64,000 bases of DNA from Hydractinia symbiolongicarpus (GCF_029227915.1 NC_079880.1:16694001-16758000); one strand, 5' to 3'; shown: positions 39,601 through 47,028, numbered from the stretch's first letter. Notes: generated by a model from the sequence alone, not told the origin. Numbers and translations: made by a program.

Positions 39601-42600
39601 AACAACATACTAATGTGGGTTGGTTGGAATGCTTCATTACATATTTGCAATGATGAAAATGTTCAAAAGATTTGGTATATTCGTCAACTTAAACAATCTC
39701 CCACATCAAATTCAGTGGTTCTTGAAACAACGAAGAAAGCGCAACGCGTAGCTGCAGAAGCAAATAAAGACAGCATTGCTGAAACTTACGAATCAATCTT
39801 CCAATGGCAAAAGATTCAGGTGGAAGAATCACTCAGATTCTATAATGTGTTCATTGCCATTGGAGCTTTTCGTATTGAAATAGCATTTTTTCATGTAATT
39901 ATAAAATTTATAAAAGAATCTACATATCTTAACGTAGAGCAACATTTTGGCTAAAGGTCTCGAACTGGGAAGAATTCCAAGAGATGTAAACGCCTTCATC
40001 AACTACTCAGTGTAGCCTTAAAGATACTACATTTCAAGTCGTAATGGCACGGCTGTCAAATATTGAAGAGGTTACCAGTAATATTCAATTAGAATTGAAT
40101 GTTATGTAGCAAAATAAATTAAATAGTCAATATACACCTTCAACAGAGTTTGATACTGTCTTAAAGGGTACGAACAATACCTTGAAAAGACCAAGAAAGG
40201 TGCTTATGGAAAAACAGCACAATACTGGATCATTTATATCAACACGTTTCATCATTATTACGTGTTTAATAGAAGCATTCGAGTCGGTAATTTTGGACTA
40301 TATACGCATTGTTTATCTAAAATTGGAGATATTTTCTTTGTTTTTAACCATCGAAATTACGCATGATGGCTCGTAAGGTATCACAATAACTTACTGAGAG
40401 TAAAAGAAACACATCCAACTGTCTACGAAGAGTTCAGGAAAGTTGGTTTTCCTTGCAGAAAAAAAATGAAGCGATTTGAAGGAAGCATCAAGAGACAAAA
40501 ATTAAAAACATTTGCAACAGAAGCTGGGATCATTCATAAGATTTGAGGACTAAATCAAAAGGTAGCTAGTCGCAGTTAGTATGGCACGAGACATTTTTGG
40601 TTTCTTCTCTATCTTACAAAAGAAAGTTCATATGGCTAAGTTTTTAAGGTTTCCTCTTACTCCAGTATCATGACCATGACCATGCTTTAAGACCGGAAAT
40701 TTTGGTAATTTCTTACATTTTTAGACTTTCCCATAGCATCATAGCACAATCTTAAAATTTGGACCAGGAACTTTGCCCCTTATAATTTGGTAAGTTTTTC
40801 TAAATTTCGAATACTTAGCTCATAAGAATATTTTTAGCAAGATTTGATGCATGTACCCGATGGGGTGAGAACATGCCCAATTTGAGATAATTCAAGAGGC
40901 CTAGGGAGACAAACGCCCAAAGACAAAACACACAAAGCAAATTGAACTTATTGCACTTGAACAAACTTTGTAGCTGCTAGAGTGCTTGATTCATTTCCAA
41001 GAGGTTGTGGGTGCAATCCTACTTAACGGTTGTTGCCTATTAAACAGAAATTTAGAAGGTTTCTGTAGCTCAAATGTAGACTTTAATACTTTAGAACTGC
41101 TTTTGTTGTCCATCCTCAAAAAAATTGATAGGGTGTTTCCATCGAAATTTGGAAGGCTAACCACGTAAAATATAAATTACTTCTTTTTGTTGTCAAGTCA
41201 ACGGTTTCTCATTTCGGAAATAATTAAGGCAAGTTCAAAAATGACTAGATGCCCAAATTTTGCCCTCGTAAATATATGTGGCATTTTCGGCGAGTTTACA
41301 AACTCGTAACAATTAAATCACAAATATCTGGTGTTAGAGTCATTTGGGCACCAAATGTAGGGTTGGTCAGTAGATCGACGAGCCAAAACTAAAAAACTAA
41401 TTTTTAAATAAGCACGACTTATTTGGAAAGCGAAATGCATTGATAGCCATTTGATAGCAAAAGTGGAAATTTTTTTAATTACTGTAACAGGTTACTCACT
41501 CAATAAGTCAAAAATTGTAAAAAAAAGGGTCGGTCGGCTGACCCTACCACCAGGTATTTGTGGTGTTCGCCCTACTAGCTAGCTACGGGTTTTCCTGTAG
41601 CTGGCTATCAGTTAGGTAATAATATAGCTAATCCATGTTTATTCCAGAAAAAAATTTGAAACTAAATATTGGATCGTGCAGCTTACAAAACATAGCTAGC
41701 TACCTTGTGTGTTAAACCTCACCTTGTTTTGATCTTCACATAATCTGGAGAAAAGCATACCACAGATAATACCAGGTAAAATTGATACTTAAAAACTATC
41801 AAATAAAACACTACTTGACGCATTATAATTGTTCAAATTACCTAATCTTCCTTCAGAAAAAGGTACAGGAGCTTTTCAATCCAACTCAAATGAATAAATA
41901 AATAATTTAAAAGCTAAAAACAGTTTTAATTACTAATATTTTCTATTAAGATACAATTAAAATATTAAGATAAAATTGCAAAGTAATTGAGAAATTATTT
42001 GTACCATAATTATTTAAAATACAAAGACATGAGGCATATTTTAGGTCTGTAAAGTACACGTGTCTAAATTCCTGTCTACGTGTTTAAGTTATAGTCTGGA
42101 AAAAAGACGAAAGGGGGGGATACGAACTGTACATATTGGCTTTTTTACTAGATTAGCCTCTTGGTCCAAACTTATTTGTTCTTCTAGACAAAAAATTACC
42201 CTACCTTTTGTGCAAAAATATAAGTCATATTTCCTTACGCTGATTTTATATAATTTTTTCTATCAAGATTTGAGATTCTTAATAATTCTGTTGGTGTACT
42301 TTGCGTAGCAAAAGTGATCCACAAATTTTCATTTGATACCCAATTTTTATTTTTATTAAATTGGCCATAACTCTGCTATTATTAAGTTTAACCTTAAAAT
42401 GTTTTTTGGCTTGGGTGGTATTACCACTTATCTCAAAATAAAATTTAAAAAGAATGTACTATCAGAAGATGCCCTAAGTGGGGCATCACTATTACAGAAA
42501 TTGGCTTATTATTTTTGAAGGTTTTTGTTATTACTGCAGACACCTCACATTTCTTCGTTTACTCGATATTTAGGATGATAATTTCATTGCTTTATTTTTT

Positions 42601-43231
42601 TAATTACTTTCTTTCACTTGGTTTTAGTTGTATCACCTTCTTCGAAGCTATTTTATCTGTGCGCCATGCCAAGGAATTGTTTTCCATGACCGAATTTACA
42701 AAAGTGGCTATCTGGATTGTCTTTCAAATGTTCCTGTGTTTTTTATTGATTTATTATCTTGTTATATGGCGTGAAAAGGTTAGTCCACCTGGTTGAAATT
42801 GTATCAGATTTCTATTTTCATAAAAAAGTATAGCCACTAAATTCCAGTCCTTTCATTTGTTAAAATATCTTTAGCGCCTACGATTTTGCAAATTATTATT
42901 ACTTGTATAAAAAGAAATTTAATTTAGCAGAATATACTTTTATTTCGTTCGGTATTTTTTTTTTTTTTTGCTATTAAAATGTGAAAATATGATGATGGAA
43001 AAGTTTTCACTGCCGCTTCCATCTTCTGGATTTCCCATCAGGGCATTTTGTTTTTAGAAGTCAGCTAAAAAGGACTATCCTGTGGAATTAAAAAAACAAT
43101 CGACGAATACTTACAATCTTCGTTTTAAAGAAGACACGATGAGTCAAGATTATGATGGAGATGCAGAAGAGAATTTTGAGAAGCTGAGAAAAAGAAAACC
43201 GCTCCACAGAGCAGCCAAAGCAAAACGCTAA
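12605..43231 (+). CDS. PTDSS1: Phosphatidylserine synthase 1-like gene (partial at 5' end)
   Basis: Eleven exons: 12605-12699, 16677-16721, 16924-17042, 17707-17856, 24405-24556, 25279-25338, 26391-26472, 26885-26997, 35045-35110, 42628-42778, 43058-43231 (1207 coding nt including stop). All introns are GT-AG and every junction phase is compatible. The product is a multi-pass ER membrane enzyme that exchanges serine for the head group of existing phospholipids. Motifs seen in order: FVRPHPAVWRL, HYFDPSLKDA, AHFLGW, WEFTE, KECWWD, CNGLGI, RRAVLQFTP, VRWFDPK, ELNTFFLKH, CKRIGTQCW, FFEAIL. The His, Glu, Asn and Asp residues reported as needed in mammalian PSS1 (in AHFLGW, WEFTE, ENF, KEC, WWD, LD, CNG) are all kept, as is the Arg of FVRPH linked to feedback control. 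WFDPK and CKRIGTQCW favour type 1 over type 2. About 60 N-terminal residues lie in an unlocated exon. Confidence 0.93.
12700..13429. other. PTDSS1 intron sequence, nothing else assigned
   Basis: AT-rich with no supported feature. The + frame at 13121-13303 has no family resemblance. Confidence 0.4.
13430..13620. repeat. Four inverted copies of the 52-bp repeat unit
   Basis: Read on the minus strand this matches the tandem unit at 2240-2800 (AAGTTTAAGAACGAAAAACG, then GCGATAGAAA). About four copies are present, more diverged than in the Copia-nested array. No terminal inverted repeats were found around it. Confidence 0.85.
13760..14200 (-). CDS. Probable last exon of an unidentified gene, carrying an in-frame Helitron
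   Basis: On the minus strand an ATTTTACAG acceptor at 14201 is followed by an open frame of 146 codons ending TAA at 13760-13762. The first methionine is at 14185. The native part (VYEDIQQSSSSSEVMNYLNI..., then RFAPLSGAKGEAGTNLLFIA...) reads as ordinary protein and ends KIKITALVESTKS. A 111-bp Helitron (13809-13919) sits inside it; 111 is a multiple of three and this strand of the insert has no stop in the frame used, so the frame is extended by 37 codons. I do not recognise the family. The exon lies antisense within a PTDSS1 intron, and no further exons were identified. Confidence 0.45.
   Translation of the reverse strand, partial: NCKAKMFQLGLKFTINVYEDIQQSSSSSEVMNYLNIGPGLFSQLIRILHHFDCTRKYFAKRDTRFAPLSGAKGEAGTNLLFIAFGGYVMAAVQYLYYNARIRLSVRLSVTQNGSLATKGAPVDCFHRLTTSLYKIKITALVESTKS
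13809..13919 (-). mobile_element. 111-bp micro-Helitron
   Basis: On the minus strand it starts TCTATATTATAATGCCCG, continues through a GTCTGTCCGTCC-type tract and ends with a stem-loop (CCCGTGGA-type arms, imperfect) followed by CTAACAACTAG. Host A lies before TC and host T after CTAG, the Helitron target rule. The same short element, 114 bp, is found at 51712-56074 around the Gypsy insertion. Confidence 0.9.
14201..14472. other. PTDSS1 intron sequence
   Basis: AT-rich. Contains two CTAGCTAGC-type runs. No gene seen. Confidence 0.4.
14473..14660. mobile_element. Foldback MITE, ~188 bp
   Basis: An almost perfect inverted repeat of about 45 bp per arm (CGTCCCAGGCCTCTTAATTT ... and its complement) surrounds a short AT-rich centre. 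It has no coding capacity. Superfamily not assigned, because no clear target duplication could be read. Confidence 0.82.
14930..15580 (-). repeat. Helitron-family fragment with ~140-bp internal tandem repeats
   Basis: On the minus strand this matches the 3' half of the Helitron at 50147-51711, including GTAAACTGTGCCA complements and the 'GTTAACA...GCTGAGTGCTAAGTA...TTGCACA' repeat blocks, about three copies. Ends are not preserved. Confidence 0.7.
15581..16676. other. PTDSS1 intron sequence
   Basis: AT-rich with CTAGCTAGC runs near 15710. No gene supported. Confidence 0.4.
16677..16721 (+). CDS. PTDSS1: PTDSS1-like exon b
   Basis: A 45-bp exon encoding GPFVRPHPAVWRLVLG with both terminal glycines split across introns. 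It is one of the most conserved motifs of the family and includes the arginine matching human Arg95. Acceptor ATTATAG, donor GTAAGT. Confidence 0.93.
16924..17042 (+). CDS. PTDSS1: PTDSS1-like exon c
   Basis: Encodes ASIVYTLCLTYALFQSY..., a membrane span, then HYFDPSLKDAKPDTE, the counterpart of the YWLDPNL segment in mammals. Only 202 bp of intron precede it. Confidence 0.93.
17707..17856 (+). CDS. PTDSS1: PTDSS1-like exon d (catalytic His and Glu pair)
   Basis: Encodes VYAEDCSFQVVWSRLDIFVV, then AHFLGWAVKALMLRHAG and WEFTE. The histidine of AHFLGW and both glutamates of WEFTE align with residues shown essential in mammalian PSS1. Phase 0 at both ends, donor GTACAA. Confidence 0.95.
18308..19989 (+). 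mobile_element. hAT-like/BED-type DNA transposon remnant
   Basis: Coding remains start at an ATG at 18308 with MSKKKDKCVFNESWLADE, then AYCSYCSKGFDISNMG, a C-x2-C finger of the BED/ZMYM-like type seen at the start of many hAT-related transposases. A 157-codon frame (18757-19230) carries the C-terminal part (VLSHGQASVEQGFSVNKGLL), resembling the hAT dimerisation region, then a lysine-rich tail. Several stops and frameshifts lie between. The right terminus at 19989 is GTGGTCACCCTG, the same as the short element at 11169-11621. The left terminus was not found. Confidence 0.65.
18757..19230 (+). pseudogene. Transposase C-terminal frame of the hAT-like remnant
   Basis: 157 codons. The FFEELMHGVPKYKCCFEVFK and SVEQGFSVNKGLLTEN stretches resemble the C-terminal cores of BED/hAT-type transposases (the usual 'S.ERGFS..N' dimerisation signature). 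The tail KKKVNNNEKERKRKLKMEE is strongly charged. It is cut off from the zinc-finger part by stops. Confidence 0.6.
19231..20489. other. PTDSS1 intron sequence
   Basis: The left part is the 3' portion of the hAT-like remnant, including an AATAAATAA microsatellite near 19893-19920. The rest is AT-rich with nothing assigned. Confidence 0.4.
20490..21140. repeat. Dispersed repeat, copy 1
   Basis: Shares its layout with 24680-25140: a left block with CTGATTGGCTAAA, an AT-rich middle, and a right block with AATATTACC(C/T)...CTTAG(T/A)...CCTTAGGTAATATT. The right block contains an imperfect inverted repeat AGAAATATTACC/GGTAATATTTCT. Looks like a non-autonomous DNA element. Confidence 0.5.
21141..24404. 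other. Long PTDSS1 intron, nothing coding recognised
   Basis: AT-rich. CTAGCTAGC clusters near 21775-21790 and 23105-23130, and a small duplication of ATTCTCGGATGGTTT (23065, 23147). A TA/ATCAT-rich simple stretch at 24185-24300. The small frames at 22627-22875 and 23791-24048 were considered and not supported. Confidence 0.4.
24405..24556 (+). CDS. PTDSS1: PTDSS1-like exon e (catalytic Asn, Glu, Asp)
   Basis: Encodes IAFSHLLENFKECWWD, then IILDVVICNGLGI and KKLEMREYRWESIK. Asn of ENF, Glu of KEC, Asp of WWD, Asp of LD and Asn of CNG match residues needed for activity in mammalian PSS1. Phase 0 start after ATTTTTAG, phase 2 end before GTAGGT. Confidence 0.95.
24680..25140. repeat. Dispersed repeat, copy 2
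   Basis: Related to 20490-21140: CTGATTGGCTAAATGC on the left and CTAAAATATTGCCC...CAGGCGATATTTTG as an imperfect inverted repeat on the right. Confidence 0.5.
25279..25338 (+). CDS. PTDSS1: PTDSS1-like exon f
   Basis: A 60-bp exon encoding DIQGASKKIRRAVLQFTPV, a conserved loop of the family (KRAVLQFTP in mammals). Acceptor GGTTTTAG, donor GTATGT. Split codons complete Lys and Ser at its ends. Confidence 0.93.
25339..26390. other. PTDSS1 intron
   Basis: No repeat or additional gene recognised. Confidence 0.4.
26391..26472 (+). CDS. PTDSS1: PTDSS1-like exon g
   Basis: Encodes WTEVRWFDPKCIKMRYTS... to CIIWQ, matching the WTYVRWFDPKSS...IIWQ segment of PSS1. The type 2 enzyme differs here, which is one basis for the type 1 call. 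Donor is GTGTGT. Confidence 0.93.
26885..26997 (+). CDS. PTDSS1: PTDSS1-like exon h
   Basis: Encodes ISELNTFFLKHVFVLPTGHY, then LNVGRVVLISLVVMPTL, the ELNTFFLKH motif and following membrane span. Acceptor TTGTTTAG at 26884. A nearby alternative AG at 26891 would break the phase. Confidence 0.94.
26998..27842. other. PTDSS1 intron
   Basis: No gene supported. The + frame at 27079-27267 is unassigned. Confidence 0.4.
27843..29770 (+). mobile_element. THAP / DDE_Tnp_4 transposon remnant
   Basis: Left part: a THAP-type C2CH finger, broken by a frameshift near 27940, with CSGCG at its start, SWIGFFAFPSDD, and VCEFHF followed by DIKVSAGGKGRKSL. Right part (29460-29765): a DDE superfamily endonuclease with GIAPPGAITFISQLYDGSIS, MADRGFTLEEL, NIPFLLGGR and, after a frameshift, SIASVLIHVERAIRRVK. 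The Asp of MADRG and the Glu of HVERA are the expected second and third catalytic acids. THAP plus DDE_Tnp_4 is a common arrangement in IS5/Harbinger-like invertebrate transposons. Inverted ends were not located. Confidence 0.75.
28356..28574 (+). pseudogene. hAT-type dimerisation fragment
   Basis: The sequence DTALRPFTNAKLERVFSRMN, followed by RIKMDSRNRLAQERLEKQLR, resembles the conserved C-terminal end of hAT-related transposases of the ZNF862/zinc-finger MYM type ('S.AE.ERGFS.MNRIK...R..L..ERL'). It lies between the THAP and DDE parts of the neighbouring element, so a second transposon has probably been inserted here. Remains after it (to about 28715) end with an acidic tail. Confidence 0.6.
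29770..30135. repeat. GGCAAGG-rich minisatellite
   Basis: A GC-rich, strand-asymmetric (purine-rich + strand) block made of short GGCAAGG, GGCACGG and GGCATGG words. These are arranged in a higher-order repeat of about 158 bp, seen from the repeated 'GAGGAATCAGCAAGGCAGGG' at 29851 and 30009. It starts immediately after the DDE remnant. The antisense Pro/Leu/Cys-rich open frames here are by-products. Confidence 0.9.
30289..30356 (-). tRNA. tRNA-like sequence, probably pseudogene
   Basis: Minus strand. A perfect 7-bp acceptor GCCCTGT/ACAGGGC, a D-arm GTCTAATGGCTATGAC with box A character, and a perfect T-arm CCAGG-TTCGAAT-CCTGG with box B GGTTCGAATCC. The anticodon arm is only 16 nt (CTCTTGCAAACGAGAG) and the variable region 2 nt, so no standard 7-nt loop forms and the anticodon cannot be read safely. 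Total length is 68 nt without a discriminator. Pairing extends 3 bp beyond the mature ends (CAT/ATG). Could be a pseudogene, a SINE head or an unusual tRNA. No introns. Confidence 0.5.
30421..31100 (-). repeat. Helitron-family fragment, copy 3
   Basis: Minus-strand relative of the 50147-51711 Helitron: GTAAACTGTGCCACACAAAC, then GAGCGCTTTAGTACA and repeats of GTTAACACAGGGCTGAG...TACAGGTAT...CGCACATACG. A CTAG at 30421-30424 could be its 3' terminus. Similar to the copy at 14930-15580. Confidence 0.65.
31101..32100. other. PTDSS1 intron, CTAGCTAGC-rich
   Basis: Several AGCTAGCTAG runs at 31150-31345 and the CTCCGCTACGCTCCGCT word at 31820. No gene supported. Confidence 0.4.
32101..32238 (-). 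pseudogene. YqaJ-type exonuclease, C-terminal piece
   Basis: Minus frame IQLAMGLSHLQYCDFVVFQF..., then RTQFDESYFVDLISKLNN and a TAG stop. It matches the end of the YqaJ recombinase/exonuclease fold ('Q.Q..M...G...CDFVV'). It continues the frame of 33672-34032 across the LINE insertion. Confidence 0.7.
32239..33671 (-). mobile_element. 5'-truncated LINE (non-LTR retrotransposon)
   Basis: A 1433-bp fragment flanked by TGAAT on both sides (32234-32238 and 33672-33676), a likely target duplication. It encodes reverse transcriptase from YRGLKLVDQVMKVIERVI onward: FGFVPGRGTTDA, FVDLEKAFDRV, VHQGSVLSPLLF and the catalytic YADDLVL. A Cys/His finger (CQICKHWVHKKC ... CERCKG, about 32890-32985) and a C-terminal domain RLNWLGHLERMEEANWVRKC, RGRPRKTW follow. 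Two frameshifts break it (about 33000 and 32760). No endonuclease domain remains. Clade not assigned. Confidence 0.92.
33672..34032 (-). pseudogene. YqaJ-type exonuclease, N-terminal piece
   Basis: Minus-strand frame with KDAIQHGIKHEPLDRDNYFD, LAASGDGVICDN...GLIEINCL (the 'GASPDG ... G..EIKCP' metal-binding signature of YqaJ nucleases, with K changed to N), then QKDENGTLNLQKNHPFGYYT at the LINE junction. An in-frame TGA/frameshift lies at 33787. YqaJ domains are phage-recombinase-like nucleases that also occur as dispersed, transposon-associated genes in invertebrates. Confidence 0.72.
34033..35044. other. PTDSS1 intron
   Basis: Contains at about 34550-34735 a stretch bounded by CTGTTTACA and TGTAAACGC with repeated CGAAGTGAAA words, probably a small inverted-end repeat. 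Otherwise nothing assigned. Confidence 0.4.
35045..35110 (+). CDS. PTDSS1: PTDSS1-like exon i
   Basis: A 66-bp exon encoding QFYLYVTDTRCKRIGTQCWM..., matching QYYAYLTDTQCKRVGTQCW of PSS1 almost exactly. Acceptor TTTTTTAG, donor GTAAGC. Flanking introns are about 8.0 and 7.5 kb. Confidence 0.95.
35111..37483. other. PTDSS1 intron
   Basis: AT-rich. A short (AAT)n run at about 35695-35717. No gene supported. Confidence 0.4.
37484..40918. mobile_element. 3.4-kb element with long inverted ends, coding remnant
   Basis: The left end (37484-37778) and right end (40676-40918) are diverged inverted repeats. Both begin GGGCGTTTGTCTCCC and share GATGCATGT/ACATGCATC, TTCTTATGAGCTAAGTATTC-like and CATGCTTTAAGAC blocks. 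The outermost boundaries are uncertain by tens of bases. The interior carries broken coding sequence, including 38963-39160 and 39406-39954, of a type I associate with uncharacterised cnidarian transposons. Superfamily not assigned. Confidence 0.7.
39406..39954 (+). pseudogene. Transposon-type open frame, family unnamed
   Basis: 182 codons inside the long-inverted-repeat element. Begins with a basic KKKRRRTFEVVDLEIEPYRK. Later YESIFQWQKIQVEE, FYNVFIAIGAFRIEIAFFHV and IIKFIKEST follow. The NVFIAIGAFRIE-type core recurs in invertebrate transposon proteins of unknown enzymology, from memory of such sequences rather than a search. Upstream remains (38963-39400) are frameshifted; the frame ends prematurely. 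Confidence 0.5.
40919..42627. other. PTDSS1 intron
   Basis: AT-rich with CTAGCTAGC clusters near 41575-41705. The frames at 40986-41168 and 42060-42308 have no recognisable family. Confidence 0.4.
42628..42778 (+). CDS. PTDSS1: PTDSS1-like exon j
   Basis: Encodes CITFFEAILSVRHAKELFSM and then TEFTKVAIWIVFQM...IYYLVIWREK, the last two membrane spans (mammalian [20 protein letters not shown] region). Acceptor GGTTTTAG, phase 2. Donor GTTAGT after the REK codons. Translating past the donor reaches a stop within six codons, consistent with splicing. Confidence 0.93.
43058..43231 (+). CDS. PTDSS1: PTDSS1-like last exon
   Basis: 58 codons including TAA at 43229-43231. Encodes a cytosolic hydrophilic tail: KSAKKDYPVELKKQSTNTYN, an acidic DYDGDAEENFEKL stretch and a basic end KRKPLHRAAKAKR. 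The tail is not conserved in sequence with mammals but is of the same charged type. Acceptor TTTTTAG; phase fits the previous exon. Human PSS1 also ends in a basic cytosolic tail. Confidence 0.88.
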   Translation, partial: KSAKKDYPVELKKQSTNTYNLRFKEDTMSQDYDGDAEENFEKLRKRKPLHRAAKAKR

Positions 43232-43322
43232 AATCATCAAACTTTTGTATGCCGTTGGGTAAGTTTAAATAATTTTGCTTTGTGATTGTCGTAAACACGA
43301 ACTGGAATATCGTTGTCATCGA

Positions 43323-43323
43323 C

Positions 43324-43380
<57 letters not shown>
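43323..43380. repeat. (TTA)n microsatellite
   Basis: About 19 uninterrupted ATT/TTA triplets in the presumed 3' UTR of the PTDSS1-like gene, likely to be length-polymorphic. Confidence 0.97.
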
Positions 43381-43381
<1 letters not shown>

Positions 43382-43451
43382 AAATATTTTTACAGGATAA
43401 TCCGTCAGTTAAAAACAAATATGTTAATACTGTCTCAAGGGAGTCCTGCAT

Positions 43452-43457
43452 AATAAA
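43452..43457 (+). terminator. Candidate polyadenylation signal AATAAA
   Basis: First AATAAA after the PTDSS1 stop codon, 221 nt downstream. No other evidence for the cleavage site. Confidence 0.35.
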
Positions 43458-46400
43458 ATCTAAAAAATATATGTTAAAGTTACTTACCAATATATTCACA
43501 ATATAGTTAAAACAAAATATACTATTTCTTAAAAAAAAAGTAACGAAAGTAGCTCATAGTGTGAAAAGAGAAAACGGTTAAAGATGAACACTACCGTAAA
43601 AGGTAAAGGAAAGGGGGCCGGAAAAAGAGAATGGCAAAAAGACTACATGTCCGGCTAAGAGAAAATGTAAGAAAAAAAATCGAACCACTGCTAAAGCAAG
43701 TACTTCTTAAGCCTACCTTTAAACGTATACAAACTATCATTATTTGTAGCAAAATTAATTTTATATGCATGTTTAAGAAATAAATATCCATGTCTCAAAA
43801 TTAGTTTAATAAGCATTTTTAAGAAATGCATATGTATATATACCTTATGGGACAAAATTTTTGTGGGATAAAATTTTCGGCACCTCAAGAAATTTTCGTC
43901 ACTTTTGTCCGACGAAAACTTTTGTCCATTTTGGATTTTTTTATGTCTTATTAAAACTTCAATCAGCTAATATACAGGTGAAGGCAAATACCACAAACGT
44001 TGTATATCCTTAGCAAACCTATATTCTTCAAATAAGCATCAAAGGTATTTTGTGTAATTTCGTAAAATATATAAGATCAGTTTTGTTTTTTTATGCTACG
44101 GTTTCTTCATTTTCTGATGATTTGGTTAATGAATACGATACGATATAAGTTTTTTCCCTTGGTTTATAATACTGATGCCGTCTCGTATATGATTGGCGGC
44201 TTTTTTCTTTTATCCTGTAGTTTGACCACTTCGCTGTCATCACATTCTTTGTCTTCTGAATATACTTTTTGTTATTAGTAATCATATGAATATAATGATG
44301 TAACGAAGTTCTTCATTTTTTGATGTGTAATGAAACGTGTACCTTTAAACGTTAACATTAGAGGAATTTATAAACCCCCTGCTGAAATTGGAGATGGCCG
44401 ATATTTTGTACTTTGGACTGATCCTTCGATTTTTCAGATCCTGTTGTTATGGTTTTTTAAATCGCGATTTTTTAAGCGATAGTTAATCAAAGTTTATTCA
44501 TTCATACATAGCCAAAAAGCATTTTTAACCACCTATCAAATAGTATAAAAAAAATTGAAACTTTTTAACTCGTGAAAAGTACAGAGACATTTTTGAAACA
44601 TACCCTGCCTTCAAAGTGACTTTATTTACAAAACTACTTCGTTTCCAAATCTCATTCGATGTTCTATAGGATAATGATAGATGTATGTAAAAACGATTTT
44701 TCAATTACTTTCCACAATGTCCCAGTTTTTGATTTATTTTACTTTTTCTTTAAGATGTATTATCTAGAAAATCGTTTATTTTTTGAAAACAAAAAAAAAT
44801 TGTTTTTAGATAAACACGTTGGCTACAGCACAGCAGCACTCTCCCTTGTAGATCTTCTGTAGTTTTGTAAAAGATATTTGAAATGTAATAAATGGTATAC
44901 GAAAAAAAACACTACGAAAAAGTGTTTTAAAGATTTTTTAAAATATCACACCTTTCAAGCATACTCATAATGATGGTGATACTTTTCACACTTCCGACGC
45001 GATGAATATTCAGAATCCCTTGTCCCTTTAAATTTTATTATTCGCAAAGACGTGACTGAGAATACCATAGAAATAGAACTTTCTAAGTCATTTAACATTT
45101 TTCTGTGACTTGTGTTGTTGTTTTTTTCAGATGTAAGATCTTTTCGGAAAGGAAATATAATTTATTTTTAAAAGTTATACTCAAGAGGATGATAAGTGTA
45201 AAACATTCACTCTTAACTCTTCAATATTCCCCTTCGAAAAATAAATAAATAGTTTCACCATTGGGAACATCGTCGTTTTTTTAGTATAAATGGCTAATAA
45301 TAAAAAAATCGATTTTTTGATACAATAAAGGTATACTGTCACCTTAACCATAATCTTATTAACCACAAGTAATACTTGTCTTTGTTTCACTCTGTTTTTA
45401 CTGTGCTGTAGAATTGGTTTTTAATGAACAGTTTTCGGAAGTGTCTAATCTTGTGTAGCAAGCATGAATGATGACTTCATTTGTGAATTCGAATGAATGA
45501 AGTTTTTCTTTTTTGTAGATTGATAGCATTGAATTTGAACGAGTTCCAACATTTTGGTCGACGTCAGGAAGAGCTTATATACATGATGTGACTGACACAC
45601 GTATAACTTTTAAAAAATAAAATTTAATTTCTTAAACATTTCATCTTCGTTTTTATTCCTATTTTATTCACTGATTTCATCACAAAATACGCAATTACAG
45701 AAAGATAGTTGTGATATTTCATACCAGCAGGGGACAATTTTAATATTGTAACTTTTATATAATCGTATATGTTGTTTTTAACGAACGTTTCTCATAAACT
45801 TTTTTGGAAGCATTTCTTAACCCTATTTTTTAACACAACTTACCTTTTATTTATTATGGCTTTATGTTTTAATATATGGATGTATATTTTCACAAAAATA
45901 ACAAAAGTGTATTTTCTGTCATCCAACCAAATGTCTTTTTGTATTGACCGCCCCTTTCATATGAAGTAACAAGAGGATCGGTGAAAGAATAATAGCTTGA
46001 AAAATCTTTACGCAAAAAATTTAAACGGGCAGTTAATTTTGTTAAAAAAAAATTAAAAAAGCAGCGAAATTAAGAAAAAACGCTAGTTGTTTTTTTAGCT
46101 ATAGTGTGTCAGTGGTGACGCATGCAATTGCAAATTCTAACTAAAATTTGATGTGTATTGAGATAAGAATTGTAATGTTAATAGAAAAGAGATTTTGTTT
46201 TTTTTGACTTCTTGACCTGTCAGGGTTTTTTTCTTATGAAAATTTCATAAATATTCAGGAAATTTTATTAGGACTTTCTGGACAGTCCTGCTTACCGAAT
46301 AAAGTGTGGAGCACTTTGAACCGCAGTTACGTTTTGTGATTTTGAAGTATCTCATACTCGTATGATGTACATAATAACATATAACTTTTTGACCGCATCA

Positions 46401-47024
46401 AGAAGTACTGGTTTTATTGTAACTTCTTTACCACATGACAAGTTATTGTGGGATATTAAACACCTCTGTAACTGCTAAATTGCGCGACTCACTTTATGTA
46501 TTGAGGAAAGTCATCATATTTTTCTTTTGCAAAATTTACAAAATTTTATTCTTGCGAAATAATTGGACTACCTTACTTCACGAAAATTAGAAAATTTTAT
46601 CTCGAAAATTATAATTCGATTAGTGTGTATTTCAAACCCGTCCCCAGGGCTTGCCTTTGGTAGGCCAAATTCGGCCCAAGGACTTTTTAGGTGAACGTTT
46701 TGATGTAAATGCAGAGCCTCGGTCATTTGAAAGATATTCACGTCCTCTTCTACACTTCTACATCTTTCTTAACAGCAGCAATTAAAAGAAGTCATCTATT
46801 TTCATATTTTGTTCTTACCAAGAACAACCATTCTGTGCAGAGTACGTATATTGCAAAGCTTACAAATGCGATTATATCCACATTTACTCATACATTTCAT
46901 ACATTAGCATGAATCAGACGTTAAATCGTCAACTAACAGAATCTAAATTGACTTAAAATGATACTAGAAACAAGAATGTTCCAGTGGTTCTGTTTAACCG
47001 TGAAGGAAAGAAAAACCCCAAGGA
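43458..47024. other. AT-rich intergenic sequence
   Basis: No supported gene in about 3.6 kb. A charged minus frame at 44091-44285 and several small hydrophobic frames were examined and not accepted. No repeat boundaries were recognised. Confidence 0.4.
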
Positions 47025-47028
47025 TTAA

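Noticed and set aside
43125-43319. 64-codon minus frame
   Set aside because: Antisense to the last PTDSS1 exon and its 3' UTR.
44091-44285. Charged minus-strand frame as a possible exon
   Set aside because: Two minus-strand frames look equally plausible, no strong splice sites border either one, and no family is recognisable.
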